Shown in pieces: positions 19,809 to 27,776 of a stretch of 64,000 nt of DNA. The position numbers and the translations under genes were made by a program. Within the stretch, counting starts at the first letter, position 1. Every line of letters starts with the position of its first letter. The notes under the pieces were generated by a model. That model searched no databases, was not told where the DNA came from, and saw only the letters and a list, made by a program, of their open reading frames with translations. This DNA comes from Marinobacter salarius (GTDB lineage Bacteria > Pseudomonadota > Gammaproteobacteria > Pseudomonadales > Oleiphilaceae): assembly GCA_000831005.1 (NCBI GenBank), contig CP007152.1, positions 2,976,001 to 3,040,000 on the forward strand. The letters are read 5' to 3'.

Positions 19809-21230
19809 ATGGAAGAGTGGAATTTTCCCCCCAGTTATCGCAACGACTATTTTCCGGACGCGAACAGTCCCTACTGGTTCCGGGACCGGGAGACGATGGA
19901 CCCGGAAAAACGCGATGAGTTAATTGTTGCGCGCATCCGCGAGGTGATGGCCTATGCCTACGACCACTCGCCATTTTACCAGCGCAAATGGGATGAGGCC
20001 GGTATAAAGGCCAATGACATCCGTACCCTCGCAGACTTCGAGGAAGTGCCCGTCGTCACCAAGCAGGAGCTGCGCGATTCCCAGGCGAAAAATCCACCTT
20101 TCGGGGATTACCTCTGCTGCCCCGAAAGCGACATCCATCATATTCACGGCACTTCTGGTACCACCGGCCGGCCGACCGCATTTGGCATTTCCAGGCGTGA
20201 CTGGGAAACCATTGCCAACAACCATGCCCGGATCATGTGGGGTATGGGGTTGCGCCCCGGTGATACGGTATTTGTGGCGGCGATCCTGAGCCTCTACATG
20301 GGGTCATGGGGGGCGTTGATCGGAGCTGAAAGACTGGGTTGCAAAGCCTTCCCCTTCGGCGCTGGTGCGCCCGGGATGACTGCGCGAGCGGTAACCTGGC
20401 TCGGAATGATGAAGCCAGCCGGGCTCTATTCAACGCCGTCTTACGCGTTAAGACTGGCGGAAGTGGCCCGCGAGGAAGGGGTAGACCCGAGAGAATTCGG
20501 CATCAAGGTGCTGTTCTTCTCCGGCGAACCGGGAGGCTCGATTCCGTCCATCCGCGACAAGATCCAGGAGATCTACGGTGCCAAGGTAGTTGACTGCGGA
20601 ACGATGGCAGAGTTGACCCCCTGGATGCATGCCTCCGGCAGCGCAGACACCGAGGGCATGCTGCTTTGGCAGGACATTGTCTACACCGAAGTGGCAGACC
20701 CAAAAACCAATCGCCGGGTGCCATACGGCGAACAGGGAACGCCTATCTACACGCACCTCGAGAGAACGTCCCAGCCGATGATCCGGATGGTTTCCGGCGA
20801 TCTGACCCATTGGGTGATGGAAGACAATCCCTGTGGTCGCACCTATCCCAGGCTGCCAAAAGGCATCTACGGCCGGATTGATGACATGTTCCAGATCCGG
20901 GGTGAAAACGTGTATCCCAGCGCCATTGCGGAAGTTCTGGAAGGCCTGGCTGGTTATGGCGGCGAGCACCGGATCATCATTTCGCGCGGTGGCTCTATGG
21001 ACGAGCTGGCGGTAAAAGCGGAGTTTAACCAGGAGGTCGCAGGCAAGGGGCCGGATGCGGTCAGATCCCTCGGTGAGAAGGCAGAAGCTGAACTGAGCCG
21101 GGTTCTGGGCGTGCGGGCACGGGTTGTCATGGTTGACCCGGATACCTTTCCTCGCACGGACTTCAAAGCCCAGCGTGTCGTTGATGACCGGGACCTTTAC
21201 CAGAGCCTCAACCAGAAGCGAGGAGGTTAA
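19809..21230 (+). CDS. PaaK-like acyl-CoA ligase, possibly 2-hydroxyisobutyrate-CoA ligase
   Basis: AMP-forming ligase of the phenylacetate-CoA ligase type, 473 residues. The phosphate-binding loop is HGTSGTTGRPTAFG at about residue 115. FFSGEPGG, DCGTMAE and the hinge region GRIDDMFQIRGENVYPS follow, with the C-terminal Lys in RTDFKAQRV. Gene order (B12 subunit, ligase, G-protein, mutase large subunit) suggests it activates the acid that the mutase then rearranges. If the mutase is of the hydroxyisobutyryl type, the substrate would be 2-hydroxyisobutyrate. CAGGAG precedes the ATG. Confidence 0.78.
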   Translation: MEEWNFPPSYRNDYFPDANSPYWFRDRETMDPEKRDELIVARIREVMAYAYDHSPFYQRKWDEAGIKANDIRTLADFEEVPVVTKQELRDSQAKNPPFGDYLCCPESDIHHIHGTSGTTGRPTAFGISRRDWETIANNHARIMWGMGLRPGDTVFVAAILSLYMGSWGALIGAERLGCKAFPFGAGAPGMTARAVTWLGMMKPAGLYSTPSYALRLAEVAREEGVDPREFGIKVLFFSGEPGGSIPSIRDKIQEIYGAKVVDCGTMAELTPWMHASGSADTEGMLLWQDIVYTEVADPKTNRRVPYGEQGTPIYTHLERTSQPMIRMVSGDLTHWVMEDNPCGRTYPRLPKGIYGRIDDMFQIRGENVYPSAIAEVLEGLAGYGGEHRIIISRGGSMDELAVKAEFNQEVAGKGPDAVRSLGEKAEAELSRVLGVRARVVMVDPDTFPRTDFKAQRVVDDRDLYQSLNQKRGG

Positions 21231-22211
21231 ATGATTAACCGCATACCCTCGATGAAGCTCGCTGAACGTGTGCGGGAAGGGCATCTTCGCGCCATCGCCA
21301 GACTTATTACCCGCGTTGAAAGCGGCGGTGATGCTGAGGTGCGCGAAGCCCTGGCGGAGCTTTACAAAGCGACCGGCAACGCCCATGTGGTGGGTATTAC
21401 CGGTGTGCCAGGAGCCGGGAAGTCCACCCTTGTCACGCAACTGGTCCATGAGTACCGGGCCAGCGGTCGCAAGGTCGGCGTTGTTGCTATTGACCCGTCC
21501 AGCCCGTACTCCGGCGGTGCGATCCTCGGTGACCGTATCCGCATGGGCGACCTGGTGTCCGACCCCGGCGTTTTCATCCGCAGCATGGCCACCCGGGGAA
21601 CCCTGGGCGGCCTCGCCAGGCCAGCCCTGGATGCGGTTGATCTTCTGGATGCAGGCGGCTTCGACGTGGTCCTGATCGAGACGGTCGGGGTGGGGCAGGA
21701 CGAGGTCGATATTGTCCGTGCCGCCCACACGACCGTGGTCGTCAACGCGCCCGGGCTGGGCGATGACATCCAGGCCATCAAGGCCGGTGTTCTGGAGATC
21801 GCCGATGTTCATGTGGTGAGCAAGGCGGACCGGCCGGATTCCAACAAAACCATTCAGGAACTCAAGGCCATGCTGATGATGAGCCTGGAGCCGGGCGAGG
21901 GAATCTGGCGGGTGCCGGTGGTGCCCACCAGTTCCGAAAAACATACCGGTTTTGACGACCTGATGGCTGCCATTGATCGTCACGCTGAGCACCTGGAAAA
22001 AAGCGGCGAAATCACCCAGCGGCGGCACCAGATTGCATTAACCCGGGTAGTGAAGGTTGCTGAAGAGATTGTCCGGGATAATTTTGCACGTGACAGCAGG
22101 TCGCAGACCGAAGAGCTGCTCAAGAAGGTTACCCAGCGCGAACTGGACCCCCATGGAGCCGCAGTAACCTTGTTAAAAGCCATGAAGGAGACCATTCATG
22201 AAGCGCACTGA
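21231..22211 (+). CDS. meaB: MeaB/ArgK-type GTPase chaperone of the acyl-CoA mutase
   Basis: P-loop GTPase that protects and reloads B12-dependent acyl-CoA mutases with adenosylcobalamin. Walker A is GVPGAGKSTL near residue 60. VAIDPSSPYSGGAILGDRIR, the Walker B region VVLIETVGVGQDEVDI and a VVSKAD base motif follow. At 326 residues it has the normal family length. The ATG directly follows the ligase stop, with GGAGGT upstream. Its end overlaps the mutase large subunit by 14 nt, so translation is probably coupled. Confidence 0.9.
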   Translation: MINRIPSMKLAERVREGHLRAIARLITRVESGGDAEVREALAELYKATGNAHVVGITGVPGAGKSTLVTQLVHEYRASGRKVGVVAIDPSSPYSGGAILGDRIRMGDLVSDPGVFIRSMATRGTLGGLARPALDAVDLLDAGGFDVVLIETVGVGQDEVDIVRAAHTTVVVNAPGLGDDIQAIKAGVLEIADVHVVSKADRPDSNKTIQELKAMLMMSLEPGEGIWRVPVVPTSSEKHTGFDDLMAAIDRHAEHLEKSGEITQRRHQIALTRVVKVAEEIVRDNFARDSRSQTEELLKKVTQRELDPHGAAVTLLKAMKETIHEAH

Positions 22212-23895
22212 CCAGTATGACCCCGCTGCACTCAAGCACATTGAAAAAGAGTTCGACCAGTGGGAACAGAACGAGGTGTCGTCCTTTATCAAGCGGGCGC
22301 CGGAGAGCAAGACGGAATACACCACCGCCTCGGGAATGCCGACGAAACGTACCTACACGCCACTGGACCTGAAGAATACGCCCTTTGAGGATATTGGTTT
22401 CCCTGGGCAATACCCGTTTACGCGGGGGCCATACCCCACCATGTATCGGGGCAGGAACTGGACCATGCGCCAGATTGCCGGCTTTGGTACGGCAAGGGAA
22501 ACCAACGGTCGCTTCAAGTACCTGATCGCCCAGGGCCAGACCGGTCTGTCCATCGACTTCGATATGCCGACGCTTATGGGTTACGACTCCAGCCATGCCA
22601 TGAGCCAGGGTGAGGTGGGCCGAGAAGGCGTTGCCATCGACACCCTTGCCGACATGGAGGAGTTGTTCGACGATATTGATCTGACCAAGATCTCGGTATC
22701 CATGACCATCAATCCGTCCGCCTGGATTCTCTACGCCATGTACATCGCCCTGGCGCAGAAGCGGGGATACGATCTCAATGACCTGTCGGGCACCATCCAG
22801 AACGACATTCTCAAGGAGTACATTGCCCAGAAAGAGTGGATATTTCCGGTGCGGCCGTCGGTTCGCCTGGTGCGGGACTGCATCCAGTACGGCTCCGAAA
22901 ACATGAAGCGGTACAACCCTATCAATATCTCCGGGTATCACATTTCTGAAGCCGGTTCGACAGCGGTCCAGGAAGTGGCGTACACCATGGCAACCACCAT
23001 GGAGTATGTCAGGACCGCCATCGATGCGGGTGTGGATGTGAATGAGTTCGGGCCGCGCCTGTCCTTTTTCTTCGTCAGCCAGGCCGACTTCTTCGAGGAA
23101 ATTGCCAAGTTCCGCGCAGCCCGGCGGGTCTATGCCAAGATCATGCGCGAAAAATTCAACGCCACCAAACCCGAGGCCAGCCGGCTTCGTTTTCACGCCC
23201 AGACTGCCGCGGCCACCCTGACCAAGCCGCAATACACCATCAACCCGATCCGTACCGCGCTTCAGGCACTGTCTGCGGTACTGGGTGGCGCCCAATCCCT
23301 GCACACCAACGGCATGGATGAAGCGTTCGCTATTCCAACGGAAGAGGCGATGCGTATTGCCCTGCGAACCCAGCAGATCATCGCCTACGAGACCAACATC
23401 ACCCAGGTGGTGGACCCATTGGGCGGTTCCTACTATGTCGAGAATCTTACCGATGAGATCGAGAAGGAAGTCTGGAAGATTCTCGACGAAGTGGAAGAGC
23501 TCGGTGGCACGCTGCAGTGCATCGACGACGGCTACTTCCAGAGGGGCATCTCCGATTCCGCCTACGATTTCGCGCTGCGCAAGGCCAGCGGTGAGCGTCC
23601 GGTTATCGGCGTCAACATGTTCGTGCAGGACGAAGAGGATGTTGAAATCGAAACCCATCCCCACGATCCGGAAACCGAACGCCGGCAGATTGAACGTCTG
23701 AATAAGGTCAAGGACAATCGCGACGAGGAGAAAGTTCAAGGCATGCTCAAGCAACTGAAAGAGCAGGCCGAAGACGAATCGGCCAATCTCATGCCCATCA
23801 CCATCGAACTGGTGAAAGAGGGCGCCTCGATGGGCGATATTGTTGAAACCCTGAAAGGGATATGGGGAACCTATCGCGAAAAACCTGTAATCTGA
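22198..23895 (+). CDS. hcmA: B12-dependent acyl-CoA mutase large subunit, 2-hydroxyisobutyryl-CoA mutase type
   Basis: Substrate-binding TIM-barrel subunit, 565 residues, lacking the B12 domain, which is supplied by the 141-residue protein upstream. Two substrate-pocket positions identify the subtype. In NWTMRQIAGFGT, Ile93 stands where methylmalonyl-CoA mutase has Tyr and isobutyryl-CoA mutase has Phe. In LSIDFDMPTLMGYD, Asp120 stands where methylmalonyl-CoA mutases have Ala. Ile and Asp here match Ile90 and Asp117 of the 2-hydroxyisobutyryl-CoA mutase HcmA of Aquincola, recalled from the literature. It would interconvert 2-hydroxyisobutyryl-CoA and 3-hydroxybutyryl-CoA. GAAGGAGACC precedes the ATG. 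Subtype is inferred from residues only. Confidence 0.83.
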   Translation: MKRTDQYDPAALKHIEKEFDQWEQNEVSSFIKRAPESKTEYTTASGMPTKRTYTPLDLKNTPFEDIGFPGQYPFTRGPYPTMYRGRNWTMRQIAGFGTARETNGRFKYLIAQGQTGLSIDFDMPTLMGYDSSHAMSQGEVGREGVAIDTLADMEELFDDIDLTKISVSMTINPSAWILYAMYIALAQKRGYDLNDLSGTIQNDILKEYIAQKEWIFPVRPSVRLVRDCIQYGSENMKRYNPINISGYHISEAGSTAVQEVAYTMATTMEYVRTAIDAGVDVNEFGPRLSFFFVSQADFFEEIAKFRAARRVYAKIMREKFNATKPEASRLRFHAQTAAATLTKPQYTINPIRTALQALSAVLGGAQSLHTNGMDEAFAIPTEEAMRIALRTQQIIAYETNITQVVDPLGGSYYVENLTDEIEKEVWKILDEVEELGGTLQCIDDGYFQRGISDSAYDFALRKASGERPVIGVNMFVQDEEDVEIETHPHDPETERRQIERLNKVKDNRDEEKVQGMLKQLKEQAEDESANLMPITIELVKEGASMGDIVETLKGIWGTYREKPVI

Positions 23896-23937
23896 CCGGC
23901 TTTGAATACTGACAGAACCGGTTCACGGGAGACATGA

Positions 23938-24494
23938 ATGGTCAGGCTCACCAAGATCTATACAAAAACCGGAGACAAGGGCGATACCGGTCTTGGCGAC
24001 GGCAGCCGCGTCGCCAAGCATGACCTGCGTGTGGAAGCCTACGGTACGGTGGATGAGCCAACGCAGTGATTGGTCTTGCGCGGCTGCATGTGGACGACGA
24101 ACTGGACGTGATACTGGCACGCATCCAGAACGACCTGTTTGATGTCGGGGCGGATCTGTGTACCCCGATCGTGGAGAACCCGAAATACCCGCCACTGAGG
24201 CTCGCCGAGGGCAAGACCGTTGAGCTTGAGCAGGAGATCGACCGGTTCAACGCGGATATTCCGTCGCTTCGCTCCTTTATCCTGCCCGCAGGCAATGCTG
24301 CGGCTACGCATCTCCACCATGCCCGCACGGTAACGCGGCGTGCTGAGCGCATCATTGCTCAGCTACAGCAAGAGCAGGACATCAGTCAATTGGTGCTGGA
24401 ATACATGAACCGGCTGTCCGATTTGTTGTTCGTTCTTGCCAGACACGCCAACAACCAGGGTAAGGACGATGTGCTTTGGGTGCCGGGAAAATAA
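23938..24494 (+). CDS. pduO: PduO-type ATP:cob(I)alamin adenosyltransferase (one frame break)
   Basis: It makes adenosylcobalamin, the cofactor of the mutase encoded just upstream. The N-terminus has the ATP-binding motif [18 protein letters not shown]. The rest has the family helices [20 protein letters not shown] and [17 protein letters not shown] ending (here [16 protein letters not shown]). The frame breaks near 24055-24058; one added G gives [20 protein letters not shown]. It is unrelated to cobO further downstream, so the block encodes two different adenosyltransferases. It lies 43 nt after hcmA and is probably in the same operon. Confidence 0.9.
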
Positions 24495-24522
24495 TGCTGG
24501 CCCGCGACCAGGGTACTGAAGC

Positions 24523-25540
24523 GTGAATTTGTCGCCGCTGGAACATGGCGGCCGGCTACGGGCCGCCGCGAAGAGGTGGGACATCCCGCTGAATCAATGG
24601 CTGGACCTGTCCACCGGTATCAATCCGCATGGGTGGCCTGTTCCGGCGATCCCGGAAGAGGTCTGGCGTCGCCTGCCGGACCCTGACGATGGCCTGGAGC
24701 AACTCATCAGGCAATGTAGGTGCGCCGGACGCCGCTGCTTGTATGGCCTTGGCCGGCAGCCAGGCGGCAATCATGCACTTGCCCCGTATACGAAAGCCGT
24801 GCCGGGTAGGTGTGCCCTCTCCGGGGTACCAGGAGCATGGTCACAACTGGGCTGTTGCCGGCCATCGGGTGATCGAGATTGGCAACGACCAGCGAGAGGA
24901 CGATGACGAAAGTTGGCTGGACGAGCTGGACGTGCTGGTGTGGATCAATCCAAATAATCCCACTGGCCAGGTTGTTGATCCGGACCGGTTGCTGAGCTGG
25001 CATCAGCGGCTTCAACGTCGTGGTGGGTGGCTGATTGTAGACGAGGCGTTCGTCGATGCCACTCCGGAACTCAGTGTCGGGTATGCGACCGACAGACCCG
25101 GTCTTATCGTCATGAGATCCCTGGGTAAGTTTTTCGGCCTGGCGGGCCTGCGGGCCGGAGCTGCGGTGGGAGACCCGGATATTATTCGCCGATTGGGTGC
25201 AATGATCGGGCCCTGGTCAATCAGTGGCCCTGCGCGATTTATCATGGGCCAGGCGCTGGCGGACGCTCAGTGGCAGGCCGCGACGATGGAGCGGCTGCAC
25301 AGTGAAAGCCAGCGGTTGGCGGACTGCCTGTCGCGGCATGGCATTGAAGGAGCCGCAGGAACGGTGCTCTTTCGATACGTTCGGCATGGCCAGGCGGCGG
25401 ACATTGCAGGCGAGCTCGCACGGCGAGGAATCCTCGTTCGGGAGTTTGAGAACCCTGCCGCATTACGGTTTGGATTGCCCGGTTCGGAACCGGAATGGAC
25501 CCGGTTAGAGCAGGCACTGTATTTAAGCCATCTGTATTGA
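24523..25540 (+). CDS. cobD: L-threonine-O-3-phosphate decarboxylase (one frame break)
   Basis: PLP enzyme (CobD in Salmonella naming, CobC in Pseudomonas naming) that makes the aminopropanol-phosphate linker of the cobalamin nucleotide loop. Motifs of aminotransferase class I are present: the start EHGGRLRAAAKRWDIPLNQW, then DLSTGINPHGWP, ALAGSQAAI, WINPNNPTGQV, the motif VDEAF and SLGKFFGLAGLRAG with the PLP Lys. The frame breaks near 24712-24718, where adding two bases gives IRQYVGAPDAAA. The start is GTG at 24523. It ends 45 nt before the cobalamin riboswitch. Confidence 0.85.
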
Positions 25541-25584
25541 TTTAGCACATAAGGCTGCTAGTTTGGCGCCCGATTCGATGAACA

Positions 25585-25785
25585 CCGTGTTCAGGTAACG
25601 CTTTTTTGCGGTATCCCCGCCGGAAAGCGTAAAACGGGAAGTCGGTTAAAGTCCGACGCTGCCCCCGCAACGGTAAGTGAGCTAAAGGCAATCGAAAAAG
25701 CCACTGTGCGTCATGCATGGGAAGGTGATTGCCCCGGACCGGCCCATCGGCTGATCCACTCGCAAGCCCGGAGACCGGCCTGAAT
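25585..25785 (+). promoter_or_regulatory. Cobalamin (B12) riboswitch
   Basis: The conserved core is visible in order: the 5' stem start TTCAGGTAACGCTT, the segments GCCCCCGCAACGGTAAG and GCCACTG, then GGGAAGG, and the B12 box AAGCCCGGAGACCGGCC at 25764-25780. It lies in the leader of btuB and should lower expression of the transport and assembly genes when adenosylcobalamin is plentiful. Downstream, GTTGCGGAG (25797-25805) is complementary to CTCCGCAAC (25886-25894) and may belong to the expression platform. The remainder of the gap up to btuB shows no gene. Confidence 0.92.
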
Positions 25786-25942
25786 ACACACCGGAAGTTG
25801 CGGAGGGCGACGGCGGTGGGAGAGTTGCGTCGGTCTCACACCCGTACTCTGACTCGTATCCTGCCTCCCCAATCTCATACTCAAACTCCGCAACACAATA
25901 ACCATCACGCGGGTGCGCGTGGTTTGCCAGCGAGTGTTGATT

Positions 25943-27754
25943 ATGAGTTGTCCGAAGTCTTTGCCGGTCCTGTTTTCCGGCCTCCCCCTTGTGTTCCTGC
26001 CAGTTTCCAGTGCGCTAGCCGACGAAGACATAATGGTCTCGGCACTTGACCCCATTGTTGTGACGGCCACGCTTGGTCCGAAGACCCGGGGCGAAAGTGA
26101 CTCATCGGTCACGGTGATCGATGAAGAGGCGATCGAACGCTTGCAGCCTCAAACGTTCGACGAGCTGCTGATGGGCCAACCCGGCATTGATATCACCAGC
26201 AACGGCTCGTTCGGTAAGAACACCAGTGTCTACACCCGGGGTACCGGCAGCGAATCCACGGTTTTCCTGGTGGACGGCATTCGTTTGCGCTCGGCCACCA
26301 GTGGTAGTGCCGCCTGGCAGTATTTCCCGCCGCAAATGGTGGAAAGGGTAGAAATTGTTCGGGGTTCCCGCAGTAACCTGTACGGAGCCGATGCCGTGGG
26401 CGGCGTTATCCAGGCCTTTACCCACAGCGCCGAAAAGGGCCGCGAGGGATGGGTTCAGGCCGGCGGTGGCAACTTTAACACCCAGGAGTATGTGGCCGGG
26501 ACGGCCGGTACTGAAGGCCGGATGACATACAGTCTGAGCGCAAGCCATCTGGAAACTGACGGCACGGCCATTGTTGAAGGGGGCGAAGACAAGGGCTTTC
26601 GTAACACCTCAGCCCTGGCGTCCGTTGCTCACCAGTTCGACTCCGGTGGGGAAGCCGGCGTTGTCCTCATGCGTGCCCAGGGCAATACCGAGTTCGAGGG
26701 CGGTGATACAGATTTTGCTATCCAAACCGTTGGTGTTCGTCTGGACGCGCCGATCAGCGACTATTGGCGGAGCCGTATCCTGTTAGCCGAATCCATTGAT
26801 GAGCAGGATACACGGGACGAATTTGGTGACAGCACCTTCGACACCAAAACCCGCAGTGCCCGTTGGGAGAACCAGATCAGCATCGGCCGCCATGAGTACA
26901 TCTTGGGCGGTGAACTCTTGATGGATGAAGTAGACAGCACCACCGACTTTGACGAAACCAGCCGCACCAACGCCGCTGTTTTTGGTCAGGCCCTGCTGAA
27001 TTTCGGTCCGACGGACTTTCAGTTGAGTTTGCGCGCCGACGATAACGAGGCTTTTGGTCGTGAGGAAACCGGTGCGATCGCCATGGGTGTCGATATGGAT
27101 CGCAACCATAGAGTAAGGGTGAGCTACAGCACATCTTTCCGGGCGCCCACGTTCAATGACCTCTACTTCCCGAACTTCGGCAATGCGGATCTTCAACCGG
27201 AAACCGCAGGTAGCGTGGAGCTTGGTATTGGCGGAAATTACGCCCGTTGGTTCTGGGATGCCGCGATCTATCAGACAGACGCTGATGATCTGATTGTATT
27301 TGTCTTTAGGGACGGTCGGTTCGCACCATTCAATGTTAACGAAGCACGCATCAGGGGGGTTGAGCTGAGTGCTGGCCTGGAATTGGACGAATGGACCGTG
27401 CAGGCTGGGGCCTCGGTAACCGACCCCCGCGACCGTGAGACCGACAATCGAATTCGTCGCCGTAGCGCGAAACAGTTCCGGGTGGATCTGGATCGGGACT
27501 TCGGCCGAGTGTCGTTGGGAACCACCGTTAAGGGCCAGGGGTATCGCTACGACGACGCAGAGAATGAAGAGCGCATTGCCGGCTTTGTCACTTGGGACCT
27601 GCGGGCAAAGTGGGAAATCGACAGCCATTGGACCACCAATCTGACGGTCGACAACGTGCTGGACAGAGAATACGCCACGGCGCAGCGCTTTGATGGAAGT
27701 GCTTACATAGCCGCTGGCCGCACCGCAATGCTGACGATTCGCTACGACCTATGA
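25943..27754 (+). CDS. btuB: TonB-dependent outer-membrane cobalamin receptor
   Basis: Outer-membrane beta-barrel that imports corrinoids with TonB energy. A signal peptide (LPVLFSGLPLVFLPVSSALA) is followed by a TonB box DPIVVTATLG. A plug domain (QPGIDITSNGSFGKNTSVYT, VERVEIVRGSRSNLYGADAVGG) and a barrel of about 450 residues ending in the aromatic-rich ITIRYDL-type strand (here MLTIRYDL) come next. It lies directly behind the cobalamin riboswitch. The ATG at 25943 was chosen because the signal peptide begins there; an upstream in-frame GTG at 25913 is less likely. The frame is intact. Confidence 0.9.
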   Translation: MSCPKSLPVLFSGLPLVFLPVSSALADEDIMVSALDPIVVTATLGPKTRGESDSSVTVIDEEAIERLQPQTFDELLMGQPGIDITSNGSFGKNTSVYTRGTGSESTVFLVDGIRLRSATSGSAAWQYFPPQMVERVEIVRGSRSNLYGADAVGGVIQAFTHSAEKGREGWVQAGGGNFNTQEYVAGTAGTEGRMTYSLSASHLETDGTAIVEGGEDKGFRNTSALASVAHQFDSGGEAGVVLMRAQGNTEFEGGDTDFAIQTVGVRLDAPISDYWRSRILLAESIDEQDTRDEFGDSTFDTKTRSARWENQISIGRHEYILGGELLMDEVDSTTDFDETSRTNAAVFGQALLNFGPTDFQLSLRADDNEAFGREETGAIAMGVDMDRNHRVRVSYSTSFRAPTFNDLYFPNFGNADLQPETAGSVELGIGGNYARWFWDAAIYQTDADDLIVFVFRDGRFAPFNVNEARIRGVELSAGLELDEWTVQAGASVTDPRDRETDNRIRRRSAKQFRVDLDRDFGRVSLGTTVKGQGYRYDDAENEERIAGFVTWDLRAKWEIDSHWTTNLTVDNVLDREYATAQRFDGSAYIAAGRTAMLTIRYDL

Positions 27755-27776
27755 TCAACCATGGAGAGGTAAGGGC

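Noticed and set aside
20448..23754. Long open frames on the minus strand opposite the mutase, GTPase and ligase genes
   Set aside because: They mirror strongly conserved + strand proteins, show no family motifs and arise from the G+C-rich codon pattern of the true genes.
22198..23895. Methylmalonyl-CoA mutase
   Set aside because: The B12 domain is a separate chain and the pocket residues are Ile and Asp, not the Tyr and Ala of methylmalonyl-CoA mutase.
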